From positions 1,054,001 through 1,118,000 of the forward strand of contig CAXNJM010000001.1 in assembly GCA_964202895.1 (NCBI GenBank): a DNA stretch of 64,000 nucleotides. The letters are read 5' to 3'. Below are positions 17,135 to 26,670 of the stretch, piece by piece; position 1 is the first letter of the stretch, and each line of letters opens with the position of its first letter. The notes beneath the pieces were generated by a model, which saw nothing but the letters and a program-made list of their open reading frames with translations, had not been told where the DNA came from and searched no databases. The DNA is from JAJTDS01 sp964202895 (GTDB lineage: Bacteria; Pseudomonadota; Alphaproteobacteria; Rickettsiales; UBA1997). The position numbers and the translations under genes are program-made.

Positions 17135-17818
17135 TTAACTTAATTTTAACAGCAAAAATAAGGTTGTTCCATATTTTTTGCAATCTATTACATTGAGATT
17201 TAATTCAAGATTATTGAGTTCTGGGGCTAGAATTTTATTGAGGTGGTTTGATAATTCGGTGATAATTTTTTGAAAATTTTGCTTTATTCCTCTGGTTCCG
17301 CTTATCATTTTTATTGATTCTTCATCGATTAAATTATTATTTTTGAAATTAAGTTCAATTATTAATATCGACTTTTTTTGCCACCAATTATTAGTAATTA
17401 AATTTTTTACTAAACATAGATAATCGCTTTTGTAAGGTGGGTCAAGAAATATTAAGTCAAAATAATTTTGATTATAGGGCAGTTTTTCTACATAATTACT
17501 AATAAATGCAAATTTTTCGCTAATTTGTAAGTGATGAGAATTATTTTTTGCTAAATTTAGATTATTATAATTGCTATCAACTAAGGTGGCAGATTTTGCA
17601 CCCCTTGAAATTGCCTCAATTGCTAATGCTCCGCTACCGCAACATAGATCTAAAATTTTGCTATTTTCAATTAAAAAATCGTGATTATTAAAGAAGTTTA
17701 ATGAAGTAATAACATTAAAAATTGCTTGACGGTTTTTATCGGTAGTTGGTCTGAGGAGGTTTTTTTTTGATTCGGTTAATAGTTTTTTACCCTTAAATTT
17801 GCCTGCAATAATTCTCAT
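17135..17818 (-). CDS. rsmD: 16S rRNA (guanine(966)-N2)-methyltransferase RsmD
   Basis: RsmD methylates G966 of 16S rRNA. The start MRIIAGKFKGKKL and RPTTDKNRQAIFNVI are diagnostic. The SAM-binding site is ILDLCCGSGALAIEAISRGA, and the catalytic motif IV is LIFLDPPY. At 227 residues it is about 40 longer than usual, with extra sequence near the C-terminus (HLNKILAPELNNLELNLNV) that I cannot assign. It belongs to the leftward run ending at 17135, 15 bp after the prephenate dehydratase gene. Confidence 0.93.
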   Translation of the reverse strand: MRIIAGKFKGKKLLTESKKNLLRPTTDKNRQAIFNVITSLNFFNNHDFLIENSKILDLCCGSGALAIEAISRGAKSATLVDSNYNNLNLAKNNSHHLQISEKFAFISNYVEKLPYNQNYFDLIFLDPPYKSDYLCLVKNLITNNWWQKKSILIIELNFKNNNLIDEESIKMISGTRGIKQNFQKIITELSNHLNKILAPELNNLELNLNVIDCKKYGTTLFLLLKLS

Positions 17819-17833
17819 TATTAATCTACCAAT

Positions 17834-18673
17834 TTATAATCTTGATTTATCTGCATAATAAACTCCAAGTAATTTTACATTTTTTGAGAAGAAGCCTAAC
17901 TCTTCAAGGGCAAGAGCGACTCTTTTTTCGGTTGGATGACCATCAATTGCAATAAAAAATTTTGCTTCAATGGAAGAGCCTCCCGGAATATAGCTTTCTA
18001 ATTTTATCATACTAATTCCATTGGTTGCAAAGCCTCCCAGTGCTTTATATAGAGCACCCGGTATGTTGCGGATAGTAAATATCATTGAGGTTATGATTTT
18101 TCTTGAGCCAATTTCTAACTCGGCTGGTTGCTTGGATATTACAATAAAAATGGTAATATTTTCATTGTTAGAATCTTGAAAATTTTTTTCCAATATTTTT
18201 AGGTTGTAGATTTTGCAAGCTTCTTCTGAACAAATTGCAAATTTAGTTTTGTCTTTTTGTAGAGAAATAAATTTTCCTGCCTCGGCAGTATTAGAAAATT
18301 CTACTGGTTTCAAATTTAATTGGCGAATATTTTTTTGACATTGCATTAGTGCTTGCGGATGCGAATAAACTTCTTTGCCATCTGTTATTTTAGAATCTTC
18401 AGTGCCGGCTAAATAGTGGTTAACGGCAAAGAAATGTTCTGCCGCAATTGAAACATTATTTTCTTGCAGAAGGTTGTGTATCTCTGAGACTCTTCCTGCA
18501 TATGAATTTTCAAGGGGAATTATGCCATAATCAGTATCGCCATTAAGCACAGCCTGAAAAACATCGTAAAATGTTGAAAAAGAGCGGGGCTCTAATTGTT
18601 TATAAAAAGTTTGGCAGGCAAGATGAGAATTTGCACCGAGAGCTCCCTGAAAAGCAATAATTTTTTTATTCAT
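17834..18673 (-). CDS. pheA: Prephenate dehydratase
   Basis: This enzyme turns prephenate into phenylpyruvate for phenylalanine synthesis. The catalytic domain (residues 1-180) shows AFQGALGANSHLAC, YGIIPLENSYAGRV and SNTAEAGKFI. The regulatory ACT domain (about 190-275) shows GALYKALGGFATNGISMIKL and LESYIPGG, the phenylalanine-binding part. The length of 279 fits the monofunctional type. The usual T-R-F catalytic motif reads T-I-F here (residues 174-176): the threonine is kept but the arginine is isoleucine. It overlaps dnaQ by 8 bp. Confidence 0.93.
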   Translation of the reverse strand: MNKKIIAFQGALGANSHLACQTFYKQLEPRSFSTFYDVFQAVLNGDTDYGIIPLENSYAGRVSEIHNLLQENNVSIAAEHFFAVNHYLAGTEDSKITDGKEVYSHPQALMQCQKNIRQLNLKPVEFSNTAEAGKFISLQKDKTKFAICSEEACKIYNLKILEKNFQDSNNENITIFIVISKQPAELEIGSRKIITSMIFTIRNIPGALYKALGGFATNGISMIKLESYIPGGSSIEAKFFIAIDGHPTEKRVALALEELGFFSKNVKLLGVYYADKSRL

Positions 18674-19385
18674 AATTCCAAAAATTCTTCTTAAGATTCT
18701 TTTTAATAAATTGATAATGCTCTTCTAATTGTTGATTATCGGGTGAGAAATCGCGAATTGGTAGGTTTTTATAAGGGGAGTTCTCGCTATCAATTTGAGT
18801 AGTGAATTTTGATTTATTCAGCGAATTATTGAATGTTCTGGCTTCTTCGTTGCTATTCATTAATTCCGTTTGCGCTCCGCCCATTAATTCTACAAATATT
18901 TGGCAAAGTAGGTCGGTGTCAACCAATGCTCCGTGATAAGTTCTTTTGCTGGTATCAATGTTAAACCTTCTGCATAAGGCATCGAGGGAATTTTGCCCAC
19001 CAGGAAATTTAGTTCGTGCCATAAGTAGAGTATCGACAATTTTGTTTTTTTCTGCTAGATTTCTAAAGCCATTTGCTTCTAATTCAAAATTTAGAAATTT
19101 AGTATCAAATGGAGCGTTATGAATTACTAAAGTTGAATCGCCGATAAAATCTAGTAATTCTTGAGCAATATTTTCAAAATATGGTTTGTCTTGTAAGAAT
19201 TCAGTGGAAATGTTGTGAATCTTGAATGCTTCAAATGGGACATCTCTTTTTGGATTAACATAGCAATGAAAAAATTTATCGGTTTTGACTAAATTAATCA
19301 TTTCAATGCATGCGATTTCAATGGTTCGGTGCCCTGATTTTGGGTCAAGACCAGTTGTTTCAATGTCTAAACAGATATGTCGCAT
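18666..19385 (-). CDS. dnaQ: DNA polymerase III epsilon subunit (3'-5' exonuclease)
   Basis: DnaQ proofreads for the replicative polymerase. The ExoI motif CLDIETTGLDPKSGHR, ExoII VIHNAPFDTKFL and ExoIII YHGALVDTDLL supply the DEDDh metal-binding residues. The length of 239 is normal. The C-terminal part, beyond residue 180, is the region that contacts the polymerase alpha subunit in better-known systems. It overlaps the prephenate dehydratase start by 8 bp, so the two are translationally close. Confidence 0.96.
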   Translation of the reverse strand: MRHICLDIETTGLDPKSGHRTIEIACIEMINLVKTDKFFHCYVNPKRDVPFEAFKIHNISTEFLQDKPYFENIAQELLDFIGDSTLVIHNAPFDTKFLNFELEANGFRNLAEKNKIVDTLLMARTKFPGGQNSLDALCRRFNIDTSKRTYHGALVDTDLLCQIFVELMGGAQTELMNSNEEARTFNNSLNKSKFTTQIDSENSPYKNLPIRDFSPDNQQLEEHYQFIKKNLKKNFWNYE

Positions 19386-19429
19386 GGATTATTTTTGGTA
19401 AATAGTTAGTCCGCAGATTTAGAATATAG

Positions 19430-20221
19430 TTATTTTTTTGGTTTACAGAAAGCTAATGAGCTTTGTTGTGATTTTATGAAGTTAATAATTTCTTTAACAA
19501 CATAACCGTTGTAATTATTGTTTGCTAGCTCAATTTTAGCAAGAAAATTTTCTTTATCATTATGAAATAATTCTTCAAAAAAATGTCTAGCTTGGTGGAT
19601 TTCTTCTCTAGAAATTGATTTTCTTTTCATTCCAATGATATTTAAACCATTAAGCGAGGCTCTTTCTCCGAATACTGTTCCAAAAGGAATGACATCGCTT
19701 TCAACTCCTGACATGCCTCCCACCATTGCACCCTTGCCAATTCTAACAAATTGTCTGACGGCGGAAAGCCCACCAATAATTGCCTGATCATCAACTTCAA
19801 CATGGCCAGCAAGTGTTGCATTATTTGCTAATATTACTTCATTGCCTATTATGCAATCGTGAGCTATATGAGAACCTACCATAAACAAGCAATTATTGCC
19901 AATTTTAGTAGTCATTGCTCCGTCTTTAGTGCCACGATGAATGGTGCAATGTTCACGAATTTGATTGTTATCGCCAATTACTAAGGAGGAATCTTCTCCT
20001 TTGAATTTGAGGTCTTGGGGTTCTAAACCAATTGATGCAAATGGAAAGATGATATTATTTTTGCCAATAATTGTTCTGCCCTCAATGACAACATGCGATT
20101 TAACGATGGTACCAGTTTCAATAGTGACATTGGCACCAATGATTGAATATGCTCCAATTGAAACATTTTCAGCGATATTTGCTTTCGAATCAATAATTGC
20201 AGTTGGATGAATATTGTTCAT
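19430..20221 (-). CDS. lpxA: Acyl-[ACP]-UDP-N-acetylglucosamine O-acyltransferase LpxA
   Basis: LpxA performs the first step of lipid A synthesis, adding a hydroxyacyl chain to UDP-GlcNAc. The left-handed beta-helix is visible as hexapeptide repeats (IHPTAIIDSKANIAENVSIG onward). The catalytic histidine lies in VGSHIAHDCIIGNEVILAN, and the substrate loop is GTVFGERASLNGLNIIGMKR. The length of 263 is standard. Together with fabZ 10 bp upstream, this shows that the organism makes lipid A. Confidence 0.97.
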   Translation of the reverse strand: MNNIHPTAIIDSKANIAENVSIGAYSIIGANVTIETGTIVKSHVVIEGRTIIGKNNIIFPFASIGLEPQDLKFKGEDSSLVIGDNNQIREHCTIHRGTKDGAMTTKIGNNCLFMVGSHIAHDCIIGNEVILANNATLAGHVEVDDQAIIGGLSAVRQFVRIGKGAMVGGMSGVESDVIPFGTVFGERASLNGLNIIGMKRKSISREEIHQARHFFEELFHNDKENFLAKIELANNNYNGYVVKEIINFIKSQQSSLAFCKPKK

Positions 20222-20231
20222 TTTAATTTTA

Positions 20232-20696
20232 CTAATCTTGTTCTAATGTTTTTGACTTATCGACTATCATTGCTGAAAAACTTGCTTCTGCTACTTTCTT
20301 GCCTTCCACCATGGCTACTCCAGACATTTTCCATACCGCTCCACGATTTTGAACCACATCAATATGTAGTTCAAGGACATCTCCCGGAATTACTGGCTTT
20401 CTGAATTTTGCATCGCTAATCGACATAAAATAAACCAATTTTTCTTCTGGATTAAAATTTCCAGAGTGTGAAACCATTACTGAAGAAGCTTGTGCCATTG
20501 CCTCAATAATAAGAACCCCCGGCATAATTGGCTTTTCAGGAAAATGTCCCATAAAATGAGGTTCATTGAAAGTTACATTTTTGATTGCAATTATTTTTTT
20601 ATTTGGCTCAAGATAAATTATTTTATCAACCAATAAAATAGGATAGCGATGCGGTATTAACTTAATTATTTGTTCTATATTGATTGTTTTTGACAT
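20232..20696 (-). CDS. fabZ: 3-hydroxyacyl-[ACP] dehydratase FabZ
   Basis: FabZ dehydrates 3-hydroxyacyl-ACP in fatty acid elongation and competes with lipid A synthesis for the same substrate. The N-terminal IIKLIPHRYPILLVDKI and the catalytic histidine/glutamate block HFMGHFPEKPIMPGVLIIEA are clear. The length of 154 is standard. The fabZ-lpxA order is the common proteobacterial arrangement, here without lpxD or lpxB next to it. Confidence 0.97.
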   Translation of the reverse strand: MSKTINIEQIIKLIPHRYPILLVDKIIYLEPNKKIIAIKNVTFNEPHFMGHFPEKPIMPGVLIIEAMAQASSVMVSHSGNFNPEEKLVYFMSISDAKFRKPVIPGDVLELHIDVVQNRGAVWKMSGVAMVEGKKVAEASFSAMIVDKSKTLEQD

Positions 20697-20698
20697 AA

Positions 20699-22084
20699 TT
20701 ATTTTTGTTTTTTTAATGGGCTTTTGTGATAGCTATAACTAAAATAAAAAATAGTTGATAATGCTAACCAAATGCCAAATATTTTAATGTTATTATTAAT
20801 TAAAGTAAACATTAAATAGGTGCAACCTATCAATGCTAAACTGCCTACAATAAAAGGTGCTGGGCATTTAAAAGGTCTTGCTAATTCTGGTTTTTTAACT
20901 TTGAGAATCATTACTATTAAAGCGGAAATCGCAAATGCAAATAATGAGCCAAGGCTAGTCATATCGCCAAGAATTCTTATGGGAGTTAAGCCTGCAATAA
21001 TTGCTACTGAAATTGTTACAAATAAACAGCTGAAATAGGGAGTATTAAATTTTTTATGAAGTTTGCTAAAAATTGGCGGTAAAAGCCCGTCTCTTGACAT
21101 CACGAAGAATATTCTTGATTGCCCATACATTAATACTAGCAGAACTGCCACCATTCCAAACATTGCTCCAGTTCCAATCAATGCCGAACCGATATTACTA
21201 CCATTAGCTCTTAATGCATATGCCATTGGCTCTGCATTGCCAAGCTCTTTATAGCTGACAATTCCCGTAAGGGCGAGAGAAACGAGGATATACAATAATC
21301 CGCAAATTATAAGAGAAACAATAATGCCAATTGGCAAATTGCGATTAGGGTTTTTAGTTTCTTCTGCTGCGGTTGCAACTGCATCAAAACCTAGATAAGC
21401 ATAAAATATTGCGGCAGCGCCTGTTATTATGCCTTTAATGCCAAATGGTGCAAAATCAGTATAATTTTCGCTTTTAATAAAGGGGGTTGCAACATAAAGA
21501 AATGAAAAAATTATGATGAGCTTGATTGCAACTAAAATTCGATTTATCATCGCACTTTCTTTAGTTCCTCTCATTAAAATCAAGCCAACCGATAATGCAA
21601 TTAAACTAGCGGGAAGGTTGATTAAACCACCCTCAGAAGGAACTTTAATAAGATATTCTGGTAAATTAATCCCGCTTTGTTTGAGAATTCCCACGAAATA
21701 GCCAGACCAGCCCGAGGAAACGGTTGATGCTCCAACCATATATTCGAGTAGTAGTCCGCAGGCGACTATCCAAGCGATAAATTCACCCATTACTGTATAG
21801 GTATAAGTGTATGCACTACCTGCGACGGGCATCATCGCTGCTAATTCTGCATAGGCAAGACCAGCAAAAACACAAACTAAACCAGCTAAAAGATAAGAGA
21901 TTGAGATGGCGGGGCCAGCATAATTTGCGGCCGCAGTTCCCGTGATTACAAAGATGCCAGTGCCAATGGTGCAGCCAATTCCCAGTAGGACTAGATCTAG
22001 GGCTCCAAGTGTTTTTGGCAATGATTGTTTTTTTGCATCTTTGATAACATTGTTGATGCTTTTTATTCTAAGATTAAAGCTCAT
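20699..22084 (-). CDS. APC-superfamily amino acid permease, copy 2 of a tandem pair
   Basis: This is a 12-helix amino acid transporter of the cationic amino acid transporter-like (YfnA-type) branch. The first helix carries the substrate-binding break GIGCTIGTGIFVITGTAAAN. Helix 6 has FYAYLGFDAVATAAEETKNP, followed by NRNLPIGI. The length of 461 is typical. It is a close duplicate of the gene at 22117-23502, offset by 1418 bp, and the two proteins are the same length. Substrate is unknown. It lies 2 bp from fabZ. Confidence 0.92.
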   Translation of the reverse strand: MSFNLRIKSINNVIKDAKKQSLPKTLGALDLVLLGIGCTIGTGIFVITGTAAANYAGPAISISYLLAGLVCVFAGLAYAELAAMMPVAGSAYTYTYTVMGEFIAWIVACGLLLEYMVGASTVSSGWSGYFVGILKQSGINLPEYLIKVPSEGGLINLPASLIALSVGLILMRGTKESAMINRILVAIKLIIIFSFLYVATPFIKSENYTDFAPFGIKGIITGAAAIFYAYLGFDAVATAAEETKNPNRNLPIGIIVSLIICGLLYILVSLALTGIVSYKELGNAEPMAYALRANGSNIGSALIGTGAMFGMVAVLLVLMYGQSRIFFVMSRDGLLPPIFSKLHKKFNTPYFSCLFVTISVAIIAGLTPIRILGDMTSLGSLFAFAISALIVMILKVKKPELARPFKCPAPFIVGSLALIGCTYLMFTLINNNIKIFGIWLALSTIFYFSYSYHKSPLKKQK

Positions 22085-22116
22085 TAATTATTTTTATTTA
22101 AAATTAATATTATATT

Positions 22117-23502
22117 TTATTTATTTTTATTGAAAGGGCTTCTGAGATAGCCAAATGAAAAATAAAAGATGATTGAAATTATTAGCCAAATAGCAAATAT
22201 TTTCGGGCTATTGCCAACTAATTTAAACATTAAATAAGTGCAACCTATAAATGCTAAACCGCCTACAATAAAGGGGGATGGGCATTTAAAGGGCCTTGCT
22301 AATTCTGGTTTTTTAACTTTGAGAATGATGACTATTAAAGCAGAAATTGCAAAGGCGAATAATGTTCCGAAGCTTGCCATATCGCCAAGAGTTCTTATGG
22401 GAGTTAAGCCCGCAATAATTGCTACTGAAATTGTTACAAATAAACAGCTAAAATAAGGGGTATTAAATTTTTTATGAAGTTTGCTAAAAATTGGCGGTAA
22501 AAGCCCGTCTCTTGACATCACGAAGAATATTCTTGATTGCCCATACATTAATACTAGCAGAACTGCAACCATTCCAAACATTGCTCCAGTTCCAATCAAT
22601 GCCGAACCGATATTACTACCATTAGCTCTTAATGCATATGCCATTGGCTCTGCATTGCCAAGCTCTTTATAGCTGATAATTCCCGTAAGGGCAAGAGAAA
22701 CAAGAATATAAAGCAATGTACAAATTAAAAGAGAGCCAATTATCCCAATTGGCAAATTGCGATTAGGGTTTTTAGTTTCTTCTGCTGCGGTTGCAACTGC
22801 ATCAAAGCCCAAATAAGCAAAAAATATTGCTCCTGCACCTGTTAAAACACCGCTAATACCAAATGGCATAAAATCTTGATAATGCTCTGCTTTGATATGT
22901 GGGGTTGCGACATAAAGAAATGCAAATATAACTCCCAGCTTTATTATTACTAAAATTCGATTTAGTATTGCACTTTCTTTAGTTCCTCTCATTAAAATTA
23001 AGCCAACCGATAATGCAATTAAGCTAGCGGGAAGGTTGATTAAACCCCCCTCAGAAGGAACTTTAATAAGATATTCTGGTAAATTAATTCCGCTTTGTTT
23101 GAGGATTCCCACGAAATAGCCAGACCAGCCCGCAGAAACAGTTGATGCGGCCATAGTGTATTCTAGCAATAGACCGCAAGCGACTATCCAAGCGACAAAT
23201 TCTCCTAATACGACATAAGAATAAGTGTAGGCACTGCCTGCGACGGGCATCATCGCTGCCAATTCTGTATAGGCGAGCCCAGCAAAAACACAAACTAAAC
23301 CAGCTAGAAGATAAGAGATACAAATAGCGGGGCCAGCATAATTTGCGGCCGCAGTCCCTGTTAAAACAAAGATACCAGTACCAATGGTGCAACCAATTCC
23401 CAGTAGGACTAAATCTAAGGCTCCAAGTGTTTTTGGTAAAGACTTATGCTTTATATCTTCAATAATGTTGGCAATATTTTTGATTCTTAAATTTATCTTC
23501 AT
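22117..23502 (-). CDS. APC-superfamily amino acid permease, copy 1 of a tandem pair
   Basis: Same family and length (461) as the neighbouring copy. The substrate-binding break reads GIGCTIGTGIFVLTGTAAAN and helix 6 reads FFAYLGFDAVATAAEETKNP. Differences from copy 2 are concentrated in the N-terminal 20 residues, in helices 3 and 5-6 (for example LLEYTMAASTVSAG against LLEYMVGASTVSSG), and at the C-terminus. The region around residues 285-385 is almost identical. The membrane-core changes could alter substrate range, which would explain keeping both. It lies 24 bp downstream of trxB's stop and probably shares its transcript. Confidence 0.92.
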   Translation of the reverse strand: MKINLRIKNIANIIEDIKHKSLPKTLGALDLVLLGIGCTIGTGIFVLTGTAAANYAGPAICISYLLAGLVCVFAGLAYTELAAMMPVAGSAYTYSYVVLGEFVAWIVACGLLLEYTMAASTVSAGWSGYFVGILKQSGINLPEYLIKVPSEGGLINLPASLIALSVGLILMRGTKESAILNRILVIIKLGVIFAFLYVATPHIKAEHYQDFMPFGISGVLTGAGAIFFAYLGFDAVATAAEETKNPNRNLPIGIIGSLLICTLLYILVSLALTGIISYKELGNAEPMAYALRANGSNIGSALIGTGAMFGMVAVLLVLMYGQSRIFFVMSRDGLLPPIFSKLHKKFNTPYFSCLFVTISVAIIAGLTPIRTLGDMASFGTLFAFAISALIVIILKVKKPELARPFKCPSPFIVGGLAFIGCTYLMFKLVGNSPKIFAIWLIISIIFYFSFGYLRSPFNKNK

Positions 23503-23526
23503 TGGTTTTGATTTATGGTTGATAAT

Positions 23527-24474
23527 TTATTCGAGATTAGCAAGGAATTTTTCGGCTTCAAGAGCAGACATACAGCCAGTTCCAGCGGCGGTTACAGCTT
23601 GACGATATATTTTATCTTGTATGTCTCCGGCCGCAAAAACACCAGCAATATTGGTGGCCGTTGAATTTGGTTTAGTGATAATATAGCCTTCTTCATCGAT
23701 ATTTAGACCAGTTTCTTTGAAAATATCGGAATTTGGTTTGTGTCCGATTGCTATAAATATGCCATCAATTTTATGTTCTATAATTTGTTTAGTTGATGTA
23801 TTTTCAAGCTTTGCACCCGTCACAAATTTAGGAGTTTCATTGCCGATAACTTCAACTAAACGATGGTTCCACAATATTTCTATTTTAGGGTTTTTGAACA
23901 ATCTTTCTTGAAGAATTTTTTCTGCTTTAAATTTGTCTTGACGATGAACGATGATAACTTTTCTGGCATGATTAGTTAAATAAAGAGCTTCTTCGACTGC
24001 TGAATTTCCGCCTCCTATAACCATTACATCTTTATTTTTAAAAAAGAAGCCATCGCAAGTTGCACAACCAGAAACTCCAAAGCCTTGGAATTTTTTTTCC
24101 GATTCAAGCCCGAGCCATTTAGCTTGAGCGCCAGTAGCGATTATTACTGAATTGGCGATGAATTCATCACCCGATTCGGCATAAAGCTTGAAGGGATTTG
24201 AGCTGAAATCAACTTTTTTGATGTGATCATGGATAATTTTTGTGCCAACATGCAATGCTTGCTTTTCCATTTGCTCCATTAACCAAGGGCCTTGAATTGG
24301 CTCCGCAAAACCGGGATAATTTTCAACTTCGGTGGTTATAGTAAGTTGACCTCCCGGTTGATTGCCATTTACCATAATTGGGGCAAGGTTAGCTCTTGCA
24401 GTGTATATTCCAGCGCTAAAGCCAGCAGGGCCAGAGCCGATAATTACAACTTTGCTAAAATGTTGATTAGCCAT
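23527..24474 (-). CDS. trxB: Thioredoxin reductase
   Basis: TrxB passes electrons from NADPH through FAD to thioredoxin. The FAD site GSGPAGFSAGIYTARANL, the redox-active pair in GCATCDGFFF, the NADPH-binding GGGNSAVEEALYL and the C-terminal FAD-binding GVFAAGDIQDKIYRQAVTAA are all intact. The length of 315 is standard. A 92-bp gap with long A and T runs separates it from rppH. Confidence 0.97.
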   Translation of the reverse strand: MANQHFSKVVIIGSGPAGFSAGIYTARANLAPIMVNGNQPGGQLTITTEVENYPGFAEPIQGPWLMEQMEKQALHVGTKIIHDHIKKVDFSSNPFKLYAESGDEFIANSVIIATGAQAKWLGLESEKKFQGFGVSGCATCDGFFFKNKDVMVIGGGNSAVEEALYLTNHARKVIIVHRQDKFKAEKILQERLFKNPKIEILWNHRLVEVIGNETPKFVTGAKLENTSTKQIIEHKIDGIFIAIGHKPNSDIFKETGLNIDEEGYIITKPNSTATNIAGVFAAGDIQDKIYRQAVTAAGTGCMSALEAEKFLANLE

Positions 24475-24566
24475 ATTTTTTTATGTTTAATTAATTGAGA
24501 AGATAGAAAATTAGATTCTTAAAAAAAAATTGCAACAAAAATCAGTTTTTGTAAAAAATTACTAAC

Positions 24567-25079
24567 TTAATTTGTATTAATTAAAAATTGATTAAATGTA
24601 TTTATTACATCGCGATATAGATCTTTTTTGAATTCAATAATTAATTCAACAACTTCTTCTTTATCAGACCATTTCCAATCAATAAATTCAGGATGTTCAG
24701 TTTTAATATTGATTGCCGAATCTTCATCTTCAAGTTGTAGAATATACCATCTTTGTTTCTGACCCAGATATTTACCATTCCAAAGTTTTTTTTGTAATTG
24801 CGGAGGTAGGTTGTAGTAGTGGTAATTGGGAGTGCGAGATATAATTTTAACACTGCTTTTATGGATGCCTGTTTCCTCTTGTAATTCACGAAACATTGCA
24901 ATTTCTTCTTCCTCACCGATATCAATACCGCCTTGTGGCATTTGCCAAGCTTCGCTATGATCGTAGCTGTCTATTCTTTTGCCAATAAATATTTTTTTCT
25001 CTCGATTGATTAATGTAATACCAACGCCATTGCGATATAGATAATCAGGAGGCATTGTTTTGTGTGATTTGTTATTCAT
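24567..25079 (-). CDS. rppH: RNA pyrophosphohydrolase RppH (Nudix)
   Basis: RppH removes pyrophosphate from triphosphorylated mRNA 5' ends and so triggers decay. The Nudix box GGIDIGEEEEIAMFRELQEE, followed by TGI, fits the G-x5-E-x7-R-E-U-x-E-E-x-G-U rule exactly. The start YRNGVGITLINREKKIFIG and KLWNGKYLGQKQRWYIL are typical of the RppH/IalA branch. The length of 170 is standard. In Bartonella the homologue was named for a link to invasion, but the enzymatic role is general. Confidence 0.95.
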   Translation of the reverse strand: MNNKSHKTMPPDYLYRNGVGITLINREKKIFIGKRIDSYDHSEAWQMPQGGIDIGEEEEIAMFRELQEETGIHKSSVKIISRTPNYHYYNLPPQLQKKLWNGKYLGQKQRWYILQLEDEDSAINIKTEHPEFIDWKWSDKEEVVELIIEFKKDLYRDVINTFNQFLINTN

Positions 25080-25251
25080 TCTAAAGTGTTGTTTGGAAAT
25101 TTTTAATCAACTAACCAATTTAATAATAGCCATTTTAATAACTGACCCTAATAACTGATAATTGTTTTTTGAGATATTATCTCTTGACTAATTAATTACA
25201 AATAATACAACAGCCGATATTAAAAATCAAACAAAACAAAATATTTATTTT

Positions 25252-26658
25252 ATGCATTATATTTCAACTAGACTCAATAGCCCCAAGCTTTCATTCTTAG
25301 ATGTTGTAATTGAAGGTCTTGCAAATGATGGGGGGCTTTATGTGCCAGAATTTATCCCTGTTTTCGATGAATCAAAACTAAAGCAGATGCAGAATCTAGA
25401 ATATTCTGAATTATTTTTTGAAGTAACTAAAAATTTTATTGGCAATGAAATTCCTGAAGATATTTATCGAGAAATTATCAAAAAATCTTACCAAAATTTT
25501 TCCAATCAAGCATTGGCACCATTAAAACAAATTAGCAATCAAGAATTTTTATTAGAATTGTTTCACGGCCCGACTCTTGCCTTTAAAGATTTCGCTCTTC
25601 AATTCCTAGGAAATTTACTCGATTATTTATTAAAAAAATCTAATCAAAAAATAGCGATAATTGGTGCAACATCTGGAGATACTGGTTCGGCAGCGATTAA
25701 CGGTTGTATGAAATGTGAAAATGCAAAAATTTTTATTTTACATCCTCATCAAAAAGTATCTGAAATTCAAAGAAGACAAATGACCACAATTATTGCTGAT
25801 AATGTTTTTAATATTGCGGTTGAAGGTAATTTCGATGATTGTCAAGCTTTGGTAAAAAAAATGTTTGTTAATCAATCCTTTTTAAAGGGAACAAAAATGG
25901 TTGCTGTAAATTCAATCAATTTTGCAAGAATAATGGCTCAAATTGTTTATTATTTTTATTCCGCATTCCGTTTGGGTATTTCTAAAGACAGGCCTTTATC
26001 ATTTGTGGTTCCTACTGGTAATTTTGGCGATATTTATGCTGGTTTTCTTGCTAAAAGAATGGGCTTAAACATCAATAAATTAGTAATTGCAACCAATGGC
26101 AACGATATCTTGAATCGTTTTATCAAAAATAATGATTATAGTAGAAAAAATTTAATCGAAACAATATCTCCTAGTATGAATATTCAAGTTTCAAGCAATT
26201 TTGAAAGATTATTATTTGATTTTTATAAAAAAAATAAACGAGCAGAAGAATTGGCATTATTAATGGCAAATTTTGAAAGAACGGGCTCTTTAAAAGTTGA
26301 TGCTAAGATTCTGCAAGATATTCTTAATGATTTTGATTCTTATAGCTGTAACGATGAAGAAACAAAGCAACAAATTTTAAAAAGTTTTGACAAAAATCAA
26401 GAGGTTTTAGACCCTCACACTGCAATAGGAGTTAGTGTAAGTAGTAGCTTTATGGCAAGTAAAAACTATCACAATGAACCGGTGATTATTTTAGGCACCG
26501 CTCATCCTGCAAAATTTTCGCAAACTGTTATTGAGGCAGGAATTAAAAAGGTAAGGCTTCCACATTTTATTAATGATTTATATCAAAAAAATGAAAAAAT
26601 GGAAATATTAACCAATGATTTCAATGTCATCACTAAGTTTATTGGCAATAATGTTTAA
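25252..26658 (+). CDS. thrC: Threonine synthase
   Basis: ThrC converts O-phosphohomoserine to threonine with PLP. The PLP lysine is in GPTLAFKDFALQF near residue 115. The phosphate-binding loop region GATSGDTGSAAI and VVPTGNFGDIYAGFLAKRMG are standard for the long (type I) enzyme. The length of 468 fits. No hom or thrB is adjacent. It is followed 12 bp later by ccmF, an unrelated function, so the pair is a chance operon. Confidence 0.97.
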   Translation: MHYISTRLNSPKLSFLDVVIEGLANDGGLYVPEFIPVFDESKLKQMQNLEYSELFFEVTKNFIGNEIPEDIYREIIKKSYQNFSNQALAPLKQISNQEFLLELFHGPTLAFKDFALQFLGNLLDYLLKKSNQKIAIIGATSGDTGSAAINGCMKCENAKIFILHPHQKVSEIQRRQMTTIIADNVFNIAVEGNFDDCQALVKKMFVNQSFLKGTKMVAVNSINFARIMAQIVYYFYSAFRLGISKDRPLSFVVPTGNFGDIYAGFLAKRMGLNINKLVIATNGNDILNRFIKNNDYSRKNLIETISPSMNIQVSSNFERLLFDFYKKNKRAEELALLMANFERTGSLKVDAKILQDILNDFDSYSCNDEETKQQILKSFDKNQEVLDPHTAIGVSVSSSFMASKNYHNEPVIILGTAHPAKFSQTVIEAGIKKVRLPHFINDLYQKNEKMEILTNDFNVITKFIGNNV

Positions 26659-26670
26659 ATATTAAGTCAA

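Noticed and set aside
25080..25251. Threonine attenuator or riboswitch upstream of thrC
   Set aside because: No run of threonine/isoleucine codons in a leader frame and no convincing terminator/antiterminator pair could be found.
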